This document shows positions 23,401 to 35,500 of a stretch of DNA of 64,000 nt, piece after piece. The stretch spans positions 3,797,015 to 3,861,014 of the forward strand of contig JASKMD010000009.1 of NCBI GenBank assembly GCA_030144725.1, read 5' to 3'. A program made the translations under genes and the position numbers. Position 1 is the first letter of the stretch; each line of letters opens with the position of its first letter. The notes under the pieces were generated by a model. That model saw only the letters and a program-made list of their open reading frames with translations. It had not been told where the DNA came from and did no database searches. This DNA is from Haematococcus lacustris (Eukaryota > Chlorophyta > Chlorophyceae > Chlamydomonadales > Haematococcaceae).

Positions 23401-26348
23401 TGCAGAACAAGACCTGCAGGCAGCAGGGGGAAAGGGGGGGCGCACGCACGTGGACGAGCACCACGAACCGCGTCTAGGGCGCCGCCACTGCAACCCCCAC
23501 TCGCCGCCCCCACGGGCCCCTGCTGCCCCTGCCAGTGGTGCTGATGTGCTGGGGCGGATAAGTATGGGAAGTTGGTTCCTCCCACACCACATCACCACGC
23601 CACCGCAACACAGCACACAGATGAAGCACACGGCTTGGTTTATTTGAGTGGAGGGACGTTGGTAGAATGGGGCCTGAAGCGGGCACTGCACCAGCTACGG
23701 GCAGCCATGGCAGTCCTCCCACCCTTCCTTCCCACTCTTCCTTGCCACGCACCACGCAGCATGACGCAGCATGGCAAATGGCGGGTCAGACGGAAAGGTT
23801 GGGTGGCAGGGGGGGTGGTCTGCACCTGCTGGTGGCCTCATGTCGGCCCCAGCCTGATGAGGCGCCCCTACCCCCAGCGGCTGGTGAGGGGTGAGGGGTG
23901 GCTGGCTGTGGGAGTGTGAGAGGGGGGGTGATGCAGGTCACCAAGGTTCAGGCCAGCCCTACCCCCCTGGCCCTTGGCGCCTGGCCCCCCTGCTCACCTC
24001 CCTGCTTGGCCTCAGCCCCTGCCTACCGCAGCCCCTGCTCACAGCTCAGCCTCAGCTAGCCTCCTCCCCGTCCCTGGCTTGCAGGCAGGACCATGACAGC
24101 TAAGTAGGGCTCTAGGGCAGCTCTAGGCCAGCTCCAAGCTTGCAGGCCGTGTGGCTCACCATGGGGCAGCAGGGGCAGTACACGGGCAGCAGCAGTGTTG
24201 GCCCAGAGGGAGATCTGCCTTGGCTGGCAGGGGCCCCAGGCCGCTGTGCCTTGCCTCCGCTGACGTCGCCCTCCGCGCCCTCTGCCCTGCCTGGCTGGCT
24301 GCCGCCTCCCCCTCCACCCTGGCCTGCTGACCGCCCTGGGTGCTGCAGCTGGGGCAGCAGGTGGGCGCAGGTGCAGCAGCGGCAGCTCCTGGCCCGCCCC
24401 TTGGTGAGCACACAGGCCGCAGCCCGCTCCTGCAGTAGGTCCGTGCCGGGGGGCAAGGCCTGGGCGGCACGCTGGTGGCGGCCCCACCCTGAAGCCAGCG
24501 GCTGTGGCGAGGGGGTGGGGGGCGTGGTTGAGCCGGGAGGAAGAGGGCTGCAGTGAGGGCTGCGACTGTCGTGGGCGGGGTGGAGGGGGGCGGTGGGGGA
24601 GGAGGGGGTGGGTGAGGGGGGTGGGGGGCGCCAGGAGGAAGAAGCCAGCACTTGGCAGGAGGGGGAGTAGGGAGGACCTGGTGCACCCCACACCTCCTCT
24701 AAAAGGTCATCATAAGGAGCCTCCAGGCCACCTGGCCCCTGCTGCTGCCCCTCCTGCTCCCCCAGCCCCTGCCACTCTGACCCCTGCTGCTGCTGCTCCT
24801 GCTGCTGCTGCCTCAGTTGATCCAGTAGTGTGCTGACTTCAGCCGCCTCATCAGCCCCTCCTCCTCCTCCTCCACCTGCTCTGCTGCTCTGCGCTGGCAA
24901 GCTGTGCCTGGCCCTGCCCGCTGGCTGGAAGGTCAGCGGGGGCAGCGCCAGCAGCTGCAAGGCGGCCAGGCAGTCCTCCACAGCTGCCTGCAGCAGGCCA
25001 CAGCCCCGCAGAGCACTGGCGCGCCGGTACAGCGCCTGCGCAGAAGGGGCAGCACAGTTCAGCACGGTGTGGCTGATCCTTGTTTGGCACTTGCTGCATT
25101 GTATTTGAATATAATGATGGTGATTAGGTGCAGCAGAGCTCAACCCTTTGGGCTTGCTGAGGGCACAGGAGGCAGCCACTGACAGCAGCACCTAGCAAAC
25201 GGGCTGAGCTGCCACACCCTGCTTAGTGCTCAGGCCTGCGCCCTCCAGCACCAGCATGAAATGTAAGGGTTGTGTGGCAGCGCGCCTGACAGGCAAAGAC
25301 CATGTGCTACTACCGCTGCTGCTGCTGCCACTGCTGCCCCTGCTGCTGCTGCCCAGCCCTGCTGTTGCTGCTGTTGCTGCTGTTGCTGCAGCTGCCACAG
25401 TCGGCTGCCTACCTTGTATGAGGTTGGGTCAGCGCGCACAGCACAGTCTGCCTCCTGCAGCGCTAGGCCAGGTTGAGCCAGCCTCAAGAGCACTAGGCTG
25501 CGGTTGGCGTGCAGGCGGGACACTGCCTGTTGCGCTGCCACTGCCTGCTGCTGCAACCCCGCCGCCTGCTGCTGCTGTTCTTGAGCTTGGGGCGTGCAAG
25601 CACACCACTTCAGGGCATCTGAGGAGGCAGGCGGGGGCAGCAGTGGTTGCACCGGATGCAGGCGGCCTTAGCTGAGCCAGCCTGGTGTGCTGGTGCGTGC
25701 CCAGTGTGGCAACCTGGCACTGACCGTTGTAGTGCAGCAAGGTCTCGAGCAGCTGGCCCTGCTTGTACGCAGCGTTGCCGGCCAGCCTGGCATGCTCTGA
25801 CCTAGCCTGGTCCGGCCCCACACCCTGCGCCAGGACCAGCAGCCAACCATCGTTTAGGCAAACTGACCAGCACGCACATGCACTATTTGCATCATTGAGC
25901 TACACTAGGGTATTGCCATGCAGCATGGGATGGGATGGATTAGGAAGAAGCCATGCAAGGGAGGGTGTCCTTGAAAGGATGGCTTGTCGCTGGAAAGGTT
26001 GGCAGTGTTAACGTTGAAGCTCCTTGGAGAAGAGACATCTCGAAACCACCTGTCCTTTGTCTTGTGTCCACATCTTAAAGCTAGAAACTGACTGCCCGCT
26101 GCTCCACTGACTTGCCACTTCTTCGCTTTCGCTGAGGGAGCAGCAGCTGGAAGGGGCGGGGAAAGGCCTCTGGCTCCCACCTCAACACATGGGTCAGTGA
26201 TATCGGACACGGCAGCCAGGTAATGGGGGGAGCCGTGCAAATGTTGAGCGACATGCTTCAGAAGCTCGTCGAGTACGACCTGTTTAGCAGAGCAGAGCTT
26301 GAGCACGGCACTGTTGCACTGCACCTCCTCGACAAATCGCGCGAGCAT
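20405..26348 (-). CDS. SMYD4-like TPR–SET–MYND lysine methyltransferase
   Basis: Seven exons on the minus strand: 26181–26348, 25725–25824, 25413–25618, 24687–25035, 24160–24488, 22400–23413, 20405–22016. Exon 1 (MLARFVEEVQ...) joins in phase to TPR helices (ARLAGNAAYKQG, then HANRSLVLLRL, then ALYRRASALRG). Exon 5 begins the split SET domain (LPPGTDLLQERAA) and reaches CPCC of the MYND finger, completed in exon 6 by LFCSSACQRAEPWH...EC. The SET core has FNHSCCPNVSLR (the NHSCxPN motif) and FISYGPQ, followed by the post-SET cysteines YCFTCTCPAC in exon 7. A long C-terminal region with CPVC and helical repeats follows. The order TPR, SET-N, MYND, SET-C, TPR-like matches SMYD4. The exon 6 frame closes only if one base is removed in a C/G homopolymer stretch near 23,185–23,220, so it carries a sequencing indel or a real frameshift. 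Confidence 0.85.
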
Positions 26349-26592
26349 GGGCCGTCAACTGAACACATCGCACGCCAAGTTCCAATCCCTACAGCCCTCA
26401 TGCTACTCCAAAATAAAGCAAGAGTTGTAATCGCACACCAGCAGCAAATATCGAGGTACAACCAATTTATTTTTGCGGCCTTCATCTAGCGGGCAGCGCA
26501 GCCAGCCTAGCCTACGAGCAACACCGAGCAGGACAAGCAAAGACAGCACCCGCACCCATAGCCGACAGTGTGCCGAACGGGCATAAGGCTTC
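26349..26592. promoter_or_regulatory. Divergent promoter between the SMYD4-like gene and NLE1
   Basis: The two start codons are 244 bp apart on opposite strands. Two CCAAT pentamers (26,382–26,386 and 26,462–26,466) and an AT-rich stretch beside the second are visible. No TATA box is clear. A shared bidirectional promoter is inferred from the spacing. Confidence 0.6.
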
Positions 26593-29500
26593 ATGGCAGC
26601 AGACCCACCACGCAAGAAGACGAAGCCTGACGAGTCCAATGCCACAAAAGCAAAGCTGGCTGCCGCCGCGGCATACGAGAAGGCCGTGAGCGGGAATGTC
26701 ATCATCCAGTTCCAGGCGGCTACGGGCGAGAGCACAGGTGCAATTGGCAACTCGACAGAGGCGGAGAGTCGCGGTCACGTGAGCACGAGATGCTAGCCTA
26801 GTGCATGAAGCGCCAGGCAGCTGCGTGCCTGTGCCTCCCTGTGGGGCGAAGGGGGCGAGGGAGGATAGGGGCCACCAGGATGATGAGCAGGCCATGGCCA
26901 CCCGGTCGAGAGCCTGAGCGACAGTGCAGAGCCAGGTGGCTGCCAGCCAACCAGCCCCAAGAGGCCTGCTCTCCGACTGCCAGCTGTAGCTGTGTGTTGC
27001 GGTGTGGCTGCAGGGCCACAGCTGGATGTGCCTGCCAGCGTCACCCCAGAGCAGCTGGAAACGCTGCTCAACGGGCTGCTGCAGGCCGAGGAGAAGCTGC
27101 CCTATGCCTTCCATATCCAGGAGCAGGTGTGGCAGCTATAGGTTCCATATCCAGGAGCAGGTGTGGCAGCTATAGGTTCCATATCCAGGAGCAGGTGTGG
27201 CAGCTATAGGCCAGGCTGGGCCAAGCTGGGTCAGGCTAGGCGAGGTGTGAGGGCCCTGACTCCCCAATGCAAGGGGCTCCTTCCCCCTCACCCCTACCTT
27301 GCTCCCCTTACCCTGCCACCTCCCGCTGAGCCTCATGGACGACCCTGCCGCCCCTCTGACCCTGCCGCCCCTGCCGCCCCTCTGACCCTGCCGTCGCTGC
27401 CAACCCTGCTGACCCTATTCCCACCCTGTCTAGTGGCCCTTCGAACGTTTCCAGACTCTGCCGCTGAGGCCCTGCTGCTGCCGCTGGCTGCAGGAGCTGT
27501 CCAGTGAGCTGGGGGTGCACCTCAGCCAGCAGGGCGTCAGCGTGGAGAGCGTGCTGAAGGTGGTGTACCAGCCCCAGGTCAGTTCGGGGAGGGCTGGGGG
27601 GGAGGGGAAGTGGCAGCAGGGCAGGAGGGCTGGCAGGAGCTGGAGGAGTTGGCCTCTGTAAGGACTAAGCCAGGCATCAGGTGGGTGCTGCTGGAGCCTT
27701 GAGCAGTGCCTGAAGCTCGCTGTAGGGTAAGGCAGGCGGGTGGGTAAGGTGCAGGCAGCCTGCCTTGTAGCCAGGGCCTGGGTGGAGGTCAGTGCTGCTT
27801 GGCTGGGCGGTGCTGCTGCAGGCTGTGTTCCGGGTGCGCCCCGTGGCCCGCTGCACCGCCTCCATGCCTGGCCACTCTGAGTCTGTGCTGTCAGTGAGTC
27901 AGGGGGCGGCGGGGGCGGCAGGGCATGCAGAGGCCCCATGGTGGGTGCTGTTGCACAGGGCAGCCCGACCAGCGGCGCGCACCTGCTGCCTACTCAGTGG
28001 CTCCTTGCAGCTCCAGGGGCCAACATAGTGCAGTTAGCAGCACAGCGGCGGCACAGTGGGCTGCACCAGGGTCACACTCCTCACCCCTTGCTGTCTGTCC
28101 CCAGCACCAGGGATTAACCAGGCTGGGCAGCACAATGGTACGGCACAGTGACTGCCTGCCTGACTGTCCCGCCCCTGGCCTTGCAGGTATCCTTCAGCCC
28201 TGATGGCCGCCAGCTGGCTAGCGGGTCAGGGGACACCAGCGTGCGCTTCTGGGACCTCAACACACAGCTGCCCAGGCACCAGGGCCAGGTGTGTCATAGC
28301 CACCCCCCTTCAACCCCCCCCCACCCCCCCTCACTCTCAACCTCACACTCACCCGCACCCGCACCCGCACCCGCCCCCTCACCCGCCATCTCACACTCGC
28401 CCTCACCCGCACCCGCCCCCTCACCCGCCATCTCACACTCGCCCTCACCCGCCCCCGCCCCCTCACCCGCCATCTCACACTCGCCCTCACCCGCACCCTC
28501 ACCCGCAACCTAACCCTCACCCGCCCCCACCCCCGCCCCCTCACCCTCCATCTCACACTTGCCCTCAACCACACCCGCCCCTTCACCCGCCATCTCACAC
28601 TCGCCCTCACCCGCCCCCGCCCCCTCACCCGCCATCTCACACTCGCCCTCACCCGCACCCTCACCCGCAATCTAACCCTCACCATCCCCCACCCCCGACC
28701 CCTCACCCTCCATCTCACACTTGCCCTCAACCACACCTGCCCCCTCACCCTCCATCTCACACTCGCCCTCACCCGCACCCTCACCCGCCCCCTCACCCGC
28801 CATCTCACACTCGCCCTCACCCGCACCCTCACCCGCAACCTAACCCTCACCCGCCCCCACCCCCGCCCCCTTACCCTCCATCTCACACTTGCCCTCAACC
28901 ACACCCGCCCCCTCACCCGCCATCTCACACTCGCCCTCACCCACCCCCGCCCCCTCACCCTCCATCTCACACTCGCCCTCACCCGCACCCTCACCCGCCC
29001 CCTCACCCGCCATCTCACACTCGCCCTCACCCGCACCCTCACCCGCAACCTAACCCTCACCCGCCCCCACCCCCGCCCCCTCACCCTCCATCTCACACTT
29101 GCCCTCAACCACACCCGCCCCCTCACCCGCCATCTCACACTCGCCCTCACCCGCCCCCGCCCCCTCACCCTCCATCTCACACACGCCCTCACCCGCACCC
29201 TCACCCGCAATCTCACCCTCACCCATCCCCGCCCCCGCCCCCGCCCCCGCCCCCGCCCCCGCCCCCGCCCCCGCCCCCGCCCCCTCACCCGCCATCTCAC
29301 ACTCGCCCTCAACCACACCCGCCCCCTCACCCTCCATCTCACACTTGCCCTCAACCACACCCGCCCCCTCACCCGCCATCTCACACTCGCCCTCACCCGC
29401 ACCCGCCCCCTCACCCTCCATCTCACACTCGCCCTCACCCGCACCCTCACCCGCAATCTCACCCTCACCCGCCCCCGCCCCCGCCCCCGCCCCCGCCCCC

Positions 29501-32500
29501 GCCCCCGCCCCCTCACCCTCCATCTCACACTTGCCCTCAACCACACCCGCCCCCTCACCTGCCATCTCACACTCGCCCTCACCCGCACCCGCCCCCTCAC
29601 CCGCCATCTCACACTCGCCCTCACCCGCACCCTCACCCGCAACCTAACCCTCACCCGCCCCCACCCCCGCCCCCTCACCCTCCATCTCACACTTGCCCTC
29701 AACCACACCCGCCCCCTCACCCGCCATCTCACACTCGCCCTCACCCGCACCCTCACCCGCAACCTAACCCTCACCCGCCCCCACCCCCGCCCCCTCACCC
29801 TCCATCTCACACTTGCCCTCAACCACACCCGCCCCTTCACCCGCCATCTCACACTCGCCCTCACCCGCCCCCGCCCCCTCACCCTCCATCTCACACTCGC
29901 CCTCACCCGCACCCTCACCCGCCCCCTCACCCGCCATCTCACACTCGCCCTCACCCGCACCCTCACCCGCAACCTAACCCTCACCCGCCCCCACCCCCGC
30001 CCCCTTACCCTCCATCTCACACTTGCCCTCAACCACACCCGCCCCCTCACCCGCCATCTCACACTCGCCCTCACCCACCCCCGCCCCCTCACCCTCCATC
30101 TCACACTCGCCCTCACCCGCACCCTCACCCGCCCCCTCACCCGCCATCTCACACTCGCCCTCACCCGCACCCTCACCCGCAACCTAACCCTCACCCGCCC
30201 CCACCCCCGCCCCCTTACCCTCCATCTCACACTTGCCCTCAACCACACCCGCCCCCTCACCCGCCATCTCACACTCGCCCTCACCCACCCCCGCCCCCTC
30301 ACCCTCCATCTCACACTCGCCCTCACCCGCACCCTCACCCGCCCCCTCACCCGCCATCTCACACTCGCCCTCACCCGCACCCTCACCCGCAACCTAACCC
30401 TCACCCGCCCCCACCCCCGCCCCCTCACCCTCCATCTCACACTTGCCCTCAACCACACCCGCCCCCTCACCCGCCATCTCACACTTGCCCTCAACCACAC
30501 CCGCCCCCTCACCCGCCATCTCACACTCGCCCTCACCCGCACCCTCACCCGCAACCTAACCCTCACCCGCACCCTCACCCGCAACCTAACCCTCACCCGC
30601 CCCCACCCCCGCCCCCTCACCCTCCATCTCACACTTGCCCTCACCCGCACCCTCACCCGCAATCTCACCCTCACCCGTCCCCGCCCCCGCCCCCGCCCCC
30701 GCCCCCGCCCCCGCCCCCGCCCCCGCCCCCGCCCCCTCACCCGCCATCTCACACTCGCCCTCAACCACACCCGCCCCCTCACCCTCCATCTCACACTTGC
30801 CCTCAACCACACCCGCCCCCTCACCCGCCATCTCACACTCGCCCTCACCCGCACCCTCACCCGCAACCTAACCCTCACCCGCACCCTCACCCGCAACCTA
30901 ACCCTCACCCGCCCCCACCCCCGCCCCCTCACCCTCCATCTCACACTTGCCCTCAACCACACCCGCCCCCTCACCCGCCATCTCACACTCGCCCTCACCC
31001 GCCCCCGCCCCCTCACCCTCCATCTCACACACGCCCTCACCCGCACCCTCACCCGCAATCTCACCCTCACCCGTCCCCGCCCCCGCCCCCGCCCCCGCCC
31101 CCGCCCCCGCCCCCGCCCCCGCCCCCTCACCCGCCATCTCACACTCGCCCTCAACCACACCCGCCCCCTCACCCTCCATCTCACACTTGCCCTCAACCAC
31201 ACCCGCCCCCTCACCCGCCATCTCACACTCGCCCTCACCCGCACCCGCCCCCTCACCCTCCATCTCACACTCGCCCTCACCCGCACCCTCACCCGCAATC
31301 TCACCCTCACCCGCCCCCGCCCCCGCCCCCGCCCCCGCCCCCTCACCCTCCATCTCACACTTGCCCTCAACCACACCCGCCCCCTCACCTGCCATCTCAC
31401 ACTCGCCCTCACCCGCACCCGCCCCCTCACCCGCCATCTCACACTCGCCCTCACCCGCACCCTCACCCGCAACCTAACCCTCACCCGCCCCCACCCCCGC
31501 CCCCTCACCCTCCATCTCACACTTGCCCTCAACCACACCCGCCCCCTCACCCGCCATCTCACACTCGCCCTCACCCGCACCCTCACCCGCAACCTAACCC
31601 TCACCCGCCCCCACCCCCGCCCCCTCACCCTCCATCTCACACTTGCCCTCAACCACACCCGCCCCCTCACCCGCCATCTCACACTCGCCCTCACCCACCC
31701 CCGCCCCCTCACCCTCCATCTCACACTCGCCCTCACCCGCACCCTCACCCGCCCCCTCACCCGCCATCTCACACTCGCCCTCACCCGCACCCTCACCCGC
31801 AACCTAACCCTCACCCGCCCCCACCCCCGCCCCCTCACCCTCCATCTCACACTTGCCCTCAACCACACCCGCCCCCTCACCCGCCATCTCACACTCGCCC
31901 TCACCCGCCCCCGCCCCCTCACCCTCCATCTCACACACGCCCTCACCCGCACCCTCACCCGCAATCTCACCCTCACCCGTATCCGCCCCCGCCCCCGCCC
32001 CCGCCCCCGCCCCCGCCCCCGCCCCCGCCCCCTCACCCTCCATCTCACGCTTGCCCTCAACCACACCCGCCCCCTCACCCTCCATCTCACACTCGCCCTC
32101 ACCCGCCCCCGCCCCCTCACCCGCCACCTCACACTCGCCCTCACCCGCACCCTCACCCGCAATCTAACCCTCACCATCCCCCACCCCCGCCCCCTCACCC
32201 TCCATCTCACACTTGCCCTCAACCACACCCGCCCCCTCACCCGCCATCTCACACTCGCCCTCACCCGCACCCTCACCCGCAACCTAACCCTCACCCGCCC
32301 CCACCCCCGCCCCCTCACCCGCCCCCACCCCCGCCCCCTCACCCTCCATCTCACACTTGCCCTCAACCACACCCGCCCCCTCACCCGCCATCTCACACTC
32401 GCCCTCACCAGCACCCACCCCCTCACCCGCCATCTCACACTCGCCCTCACCCGCACCCTCACCCACAATTTCACCCTCACCCGTCCCCGCCCCCGCCCCC

Positions 32501-35500
32501 GCCCCCGCCCCCGCCCCCGCCCCCGCCCCCGCCCCCGCCCCCGCCCCTGCCCCTGCCCCTGCCCCCGCCCCCGCCCCCGCCCCCGCCCCCGCCCCCGCAC
32601 CTGCACCCTCCATCTCACGCTTGCCCTCAACCACACCCGCCCCCTCACCCTCCATCTCACACTCGCCCTCACCCGCACCCGCCCCCTCACCCTCCATCTC
32701 ACACTCGCCCTCACCCGCCCCCGCCCCCTCACCCGCCATCTCACACTCACCCTCACCCGCACCCTCACCCGCAACCTAACCCTCACCCGCCCCCACCCCC
32801 GCCCCCTTACCCTCCATCTCACACTTGCCCTCAACCACACCCGCCCCCTCACCCTCCATCTCACACTCGCCCTCACCCGCCCCCGCCCCCTCACCCGCCA
32901 TCTCACACTCGCCCTCACCCGCACCCTCACCCGCAACCTAACCCTCACCCGCCCCCACCCCCGCCCCCTTACCCTCCATCTCACACTTGCCCTCAACCAC
33001 ACCCGCCCCCTCACCCGCCATCTCACACTCGCCCTCACCCGCACCCTCACCCGCAACCTAACCCTCACCCGCCCCCACCCCCGCCCCCTCACCCTCCATC
33101 TCACACTTGCCCTCAACCACACCCGCCCCCTCACCCGCCATCTCACACTCGCCCTCACCCGCCCCCGCCCCCTCACCCTCCATCTTACACTCGCCCTCAC
33201 CCGCACCCTCACCCGCAATCTCACCCTCACTCGTCCCCGCCCCCGCCCCCACCCCCGCCCCCGCGCCCGCCCCCGCCCCCTCACCCTCCATCTCACGCTT
33301 GCCCTCAACCACACCCGCCCCCTCACCCGCCATCTTACACTCGCCCTCACCCGCCCCCGCCCCCTCACCCGCCATCTCACACTCGCCCTCACCCGCACCC
33401 TCACCCGCAATCTAACCCTCACCCGCCCCCACCCCCGCCCCCTCACCCTCCATCTCACACTTGCCCTCAACCACACCCACCCCCTTACCCGCCATCTCAC
33501 ACTCGCCCTCACCCGCCCCCGCCCCCTCACCCTCCATCTTACACTCGCCCTCACCCGCACCCTCACCCGCAATCTCACCCCTACCCGTCCCCGCCCCCGC
33601 CCCCGCCCCCGCGCCCGCCCCCGCCCCCTCACCCTCCATCTCACACTTGCCCTCAACCACACCCGCCCCCTCACCCGCCATCTCACACTCGCCCTCACCC
33701 GCCCCCGCCCCCTCACCCGCCATCTCACACTCGCCCTCACCCGCACCCTCACCCGCAACCTAACCCTCACCCGCCCCCACCCCCGCCCCCTCACCCTCCA
33801 TCTCACACTTGCCCTCAACCACACCCGCCCCCTCACCCGCCATCTTACACTCGCCCTCACCCGCCCCCGCCCCCTCACCCGCCATCTCACACTCGCCCTC
33901 ACCCGCACCCTCACCCGCAATCTAACCCTCACCCGCCCCCACCCCCGCCCCCTCACCCTCCATCTCACACTTGCCCTCAACCACACCCGCCCCCTCACCC
34001 GCCATCTCACACTCGCCCTCACCCGCCCCCGCCCCCTCACCCTCCATCTTACACTCGCCCTCACCCGCACCCTCACCCGCAATCTCACCCCTACCCGTCC
34101 CCGCCCCCGCCCCCGCGCCCGCCCCCGCCCCCTCACCCTCCATCTCACGCTTGCCCTCAACCACACCCGCCCCCTCACCCGCCATCTCACACTCGCCCTC
34201 ACCCGCCCCCGCCCCCTCACCCGCCATCTCACACTCGCCCTCACCCGCACCCTCACCCGCAATCTAACCCTCACCCGCCCCCACCCCGGCCCCCTCACCC
34301 TCCATCTCACACTTGCCCTCAACCACACCCGCCCCCTCACCCGCCATCTCACACTCGCCCTCACCCGCCCCCGCCCCCTCACCCGCCATCTCACACTCGC
34401 CCTCACCCGCCCCCGCCCCCTCACCCGCCATCTCACACTCGCCCTCACCCGCACCCTCACCCGCAACCTAACCCTCACCCGCCCCCACCCCCGCCCCCTC
34501 ACCCTCCATCTCACACTTGCCCTCAACCACACCCGCCCCCTCACCCGCCATCTCACACTCGCCCTCACCCGCCCCCGCCCCCTCACCCGCCATCTCACAC
34601 TCGCCCTCAACCGCCCCCGCCCCCTTACCCGCCATCTCACACTCGCCCTCACCCGCACCCTCACCCGCAACCTAACCCTCACCCGCCCCCACCCCCGCCC
34701 CCTCACCCTCCATCTCACACTTGCCCTCAACCACACCCGCCCCCTCACCCGCCATCTCACACTCGCCCTCACCCGCCCCCGCCCCCCCACCCTCCATCTC
34801 ACACTCGCCCTCACCCGCACCCTCACCCGCAATTTCACCCGTGCCCGCCCCCGCCCCCGCCCCCGCCCCCTCACCCTCCATCTCACGCTTGCCCTCAACC
34901 ACACCCGCCCCCTCACCCTCCATCTCACACTTGCCCTCAACCACACCCGCCCCCTCACCCGCCATCTCACACTCGCCCTCACCCGCCCCCGCCCCCTCAC
35001 CCGCCATCTCACACTCGCCCTCACCCGCACCCTCACCCGCAATTTCACCCGTGCCCGCCCCCGCCCCCGCCCCCGCCCCCGCCCCCGCCCCCGCCCCCTC
35101 ACCCTCCATCTCACGCTTGCCCTCAACCACACCCGCCCCCTCACCCTCCATCTCACACTTGCCCTCAACCACACCCGCCCCCTCACCCGCCATCTCACAC
35201 TCGCCCTCACCCGCCCCCGCCCCCTCACCCGCCATCTCACACTCGCCCTCACCCGCACCCTCACCCGCAATTTCACCCGTGCCCGCCCCCGCCCCCGCCC
35301 CCGCCCCCGCCCCCCGCCCCCGCCCCCGCCCCCGCCCCCACCCCCACCCCCGCCCCCGCCCCCACCCCCGCCCCCTCACCCTCCATCTCACACTTGCCCT
35401 CAACCACACCCGCCCCCTCACCCGCCATCTCACACTCGCCCTCAACCACACCCGCCCCCTCACCCTCCATCTCACACTCGCCCTCACCCGCCCCCGCCCC

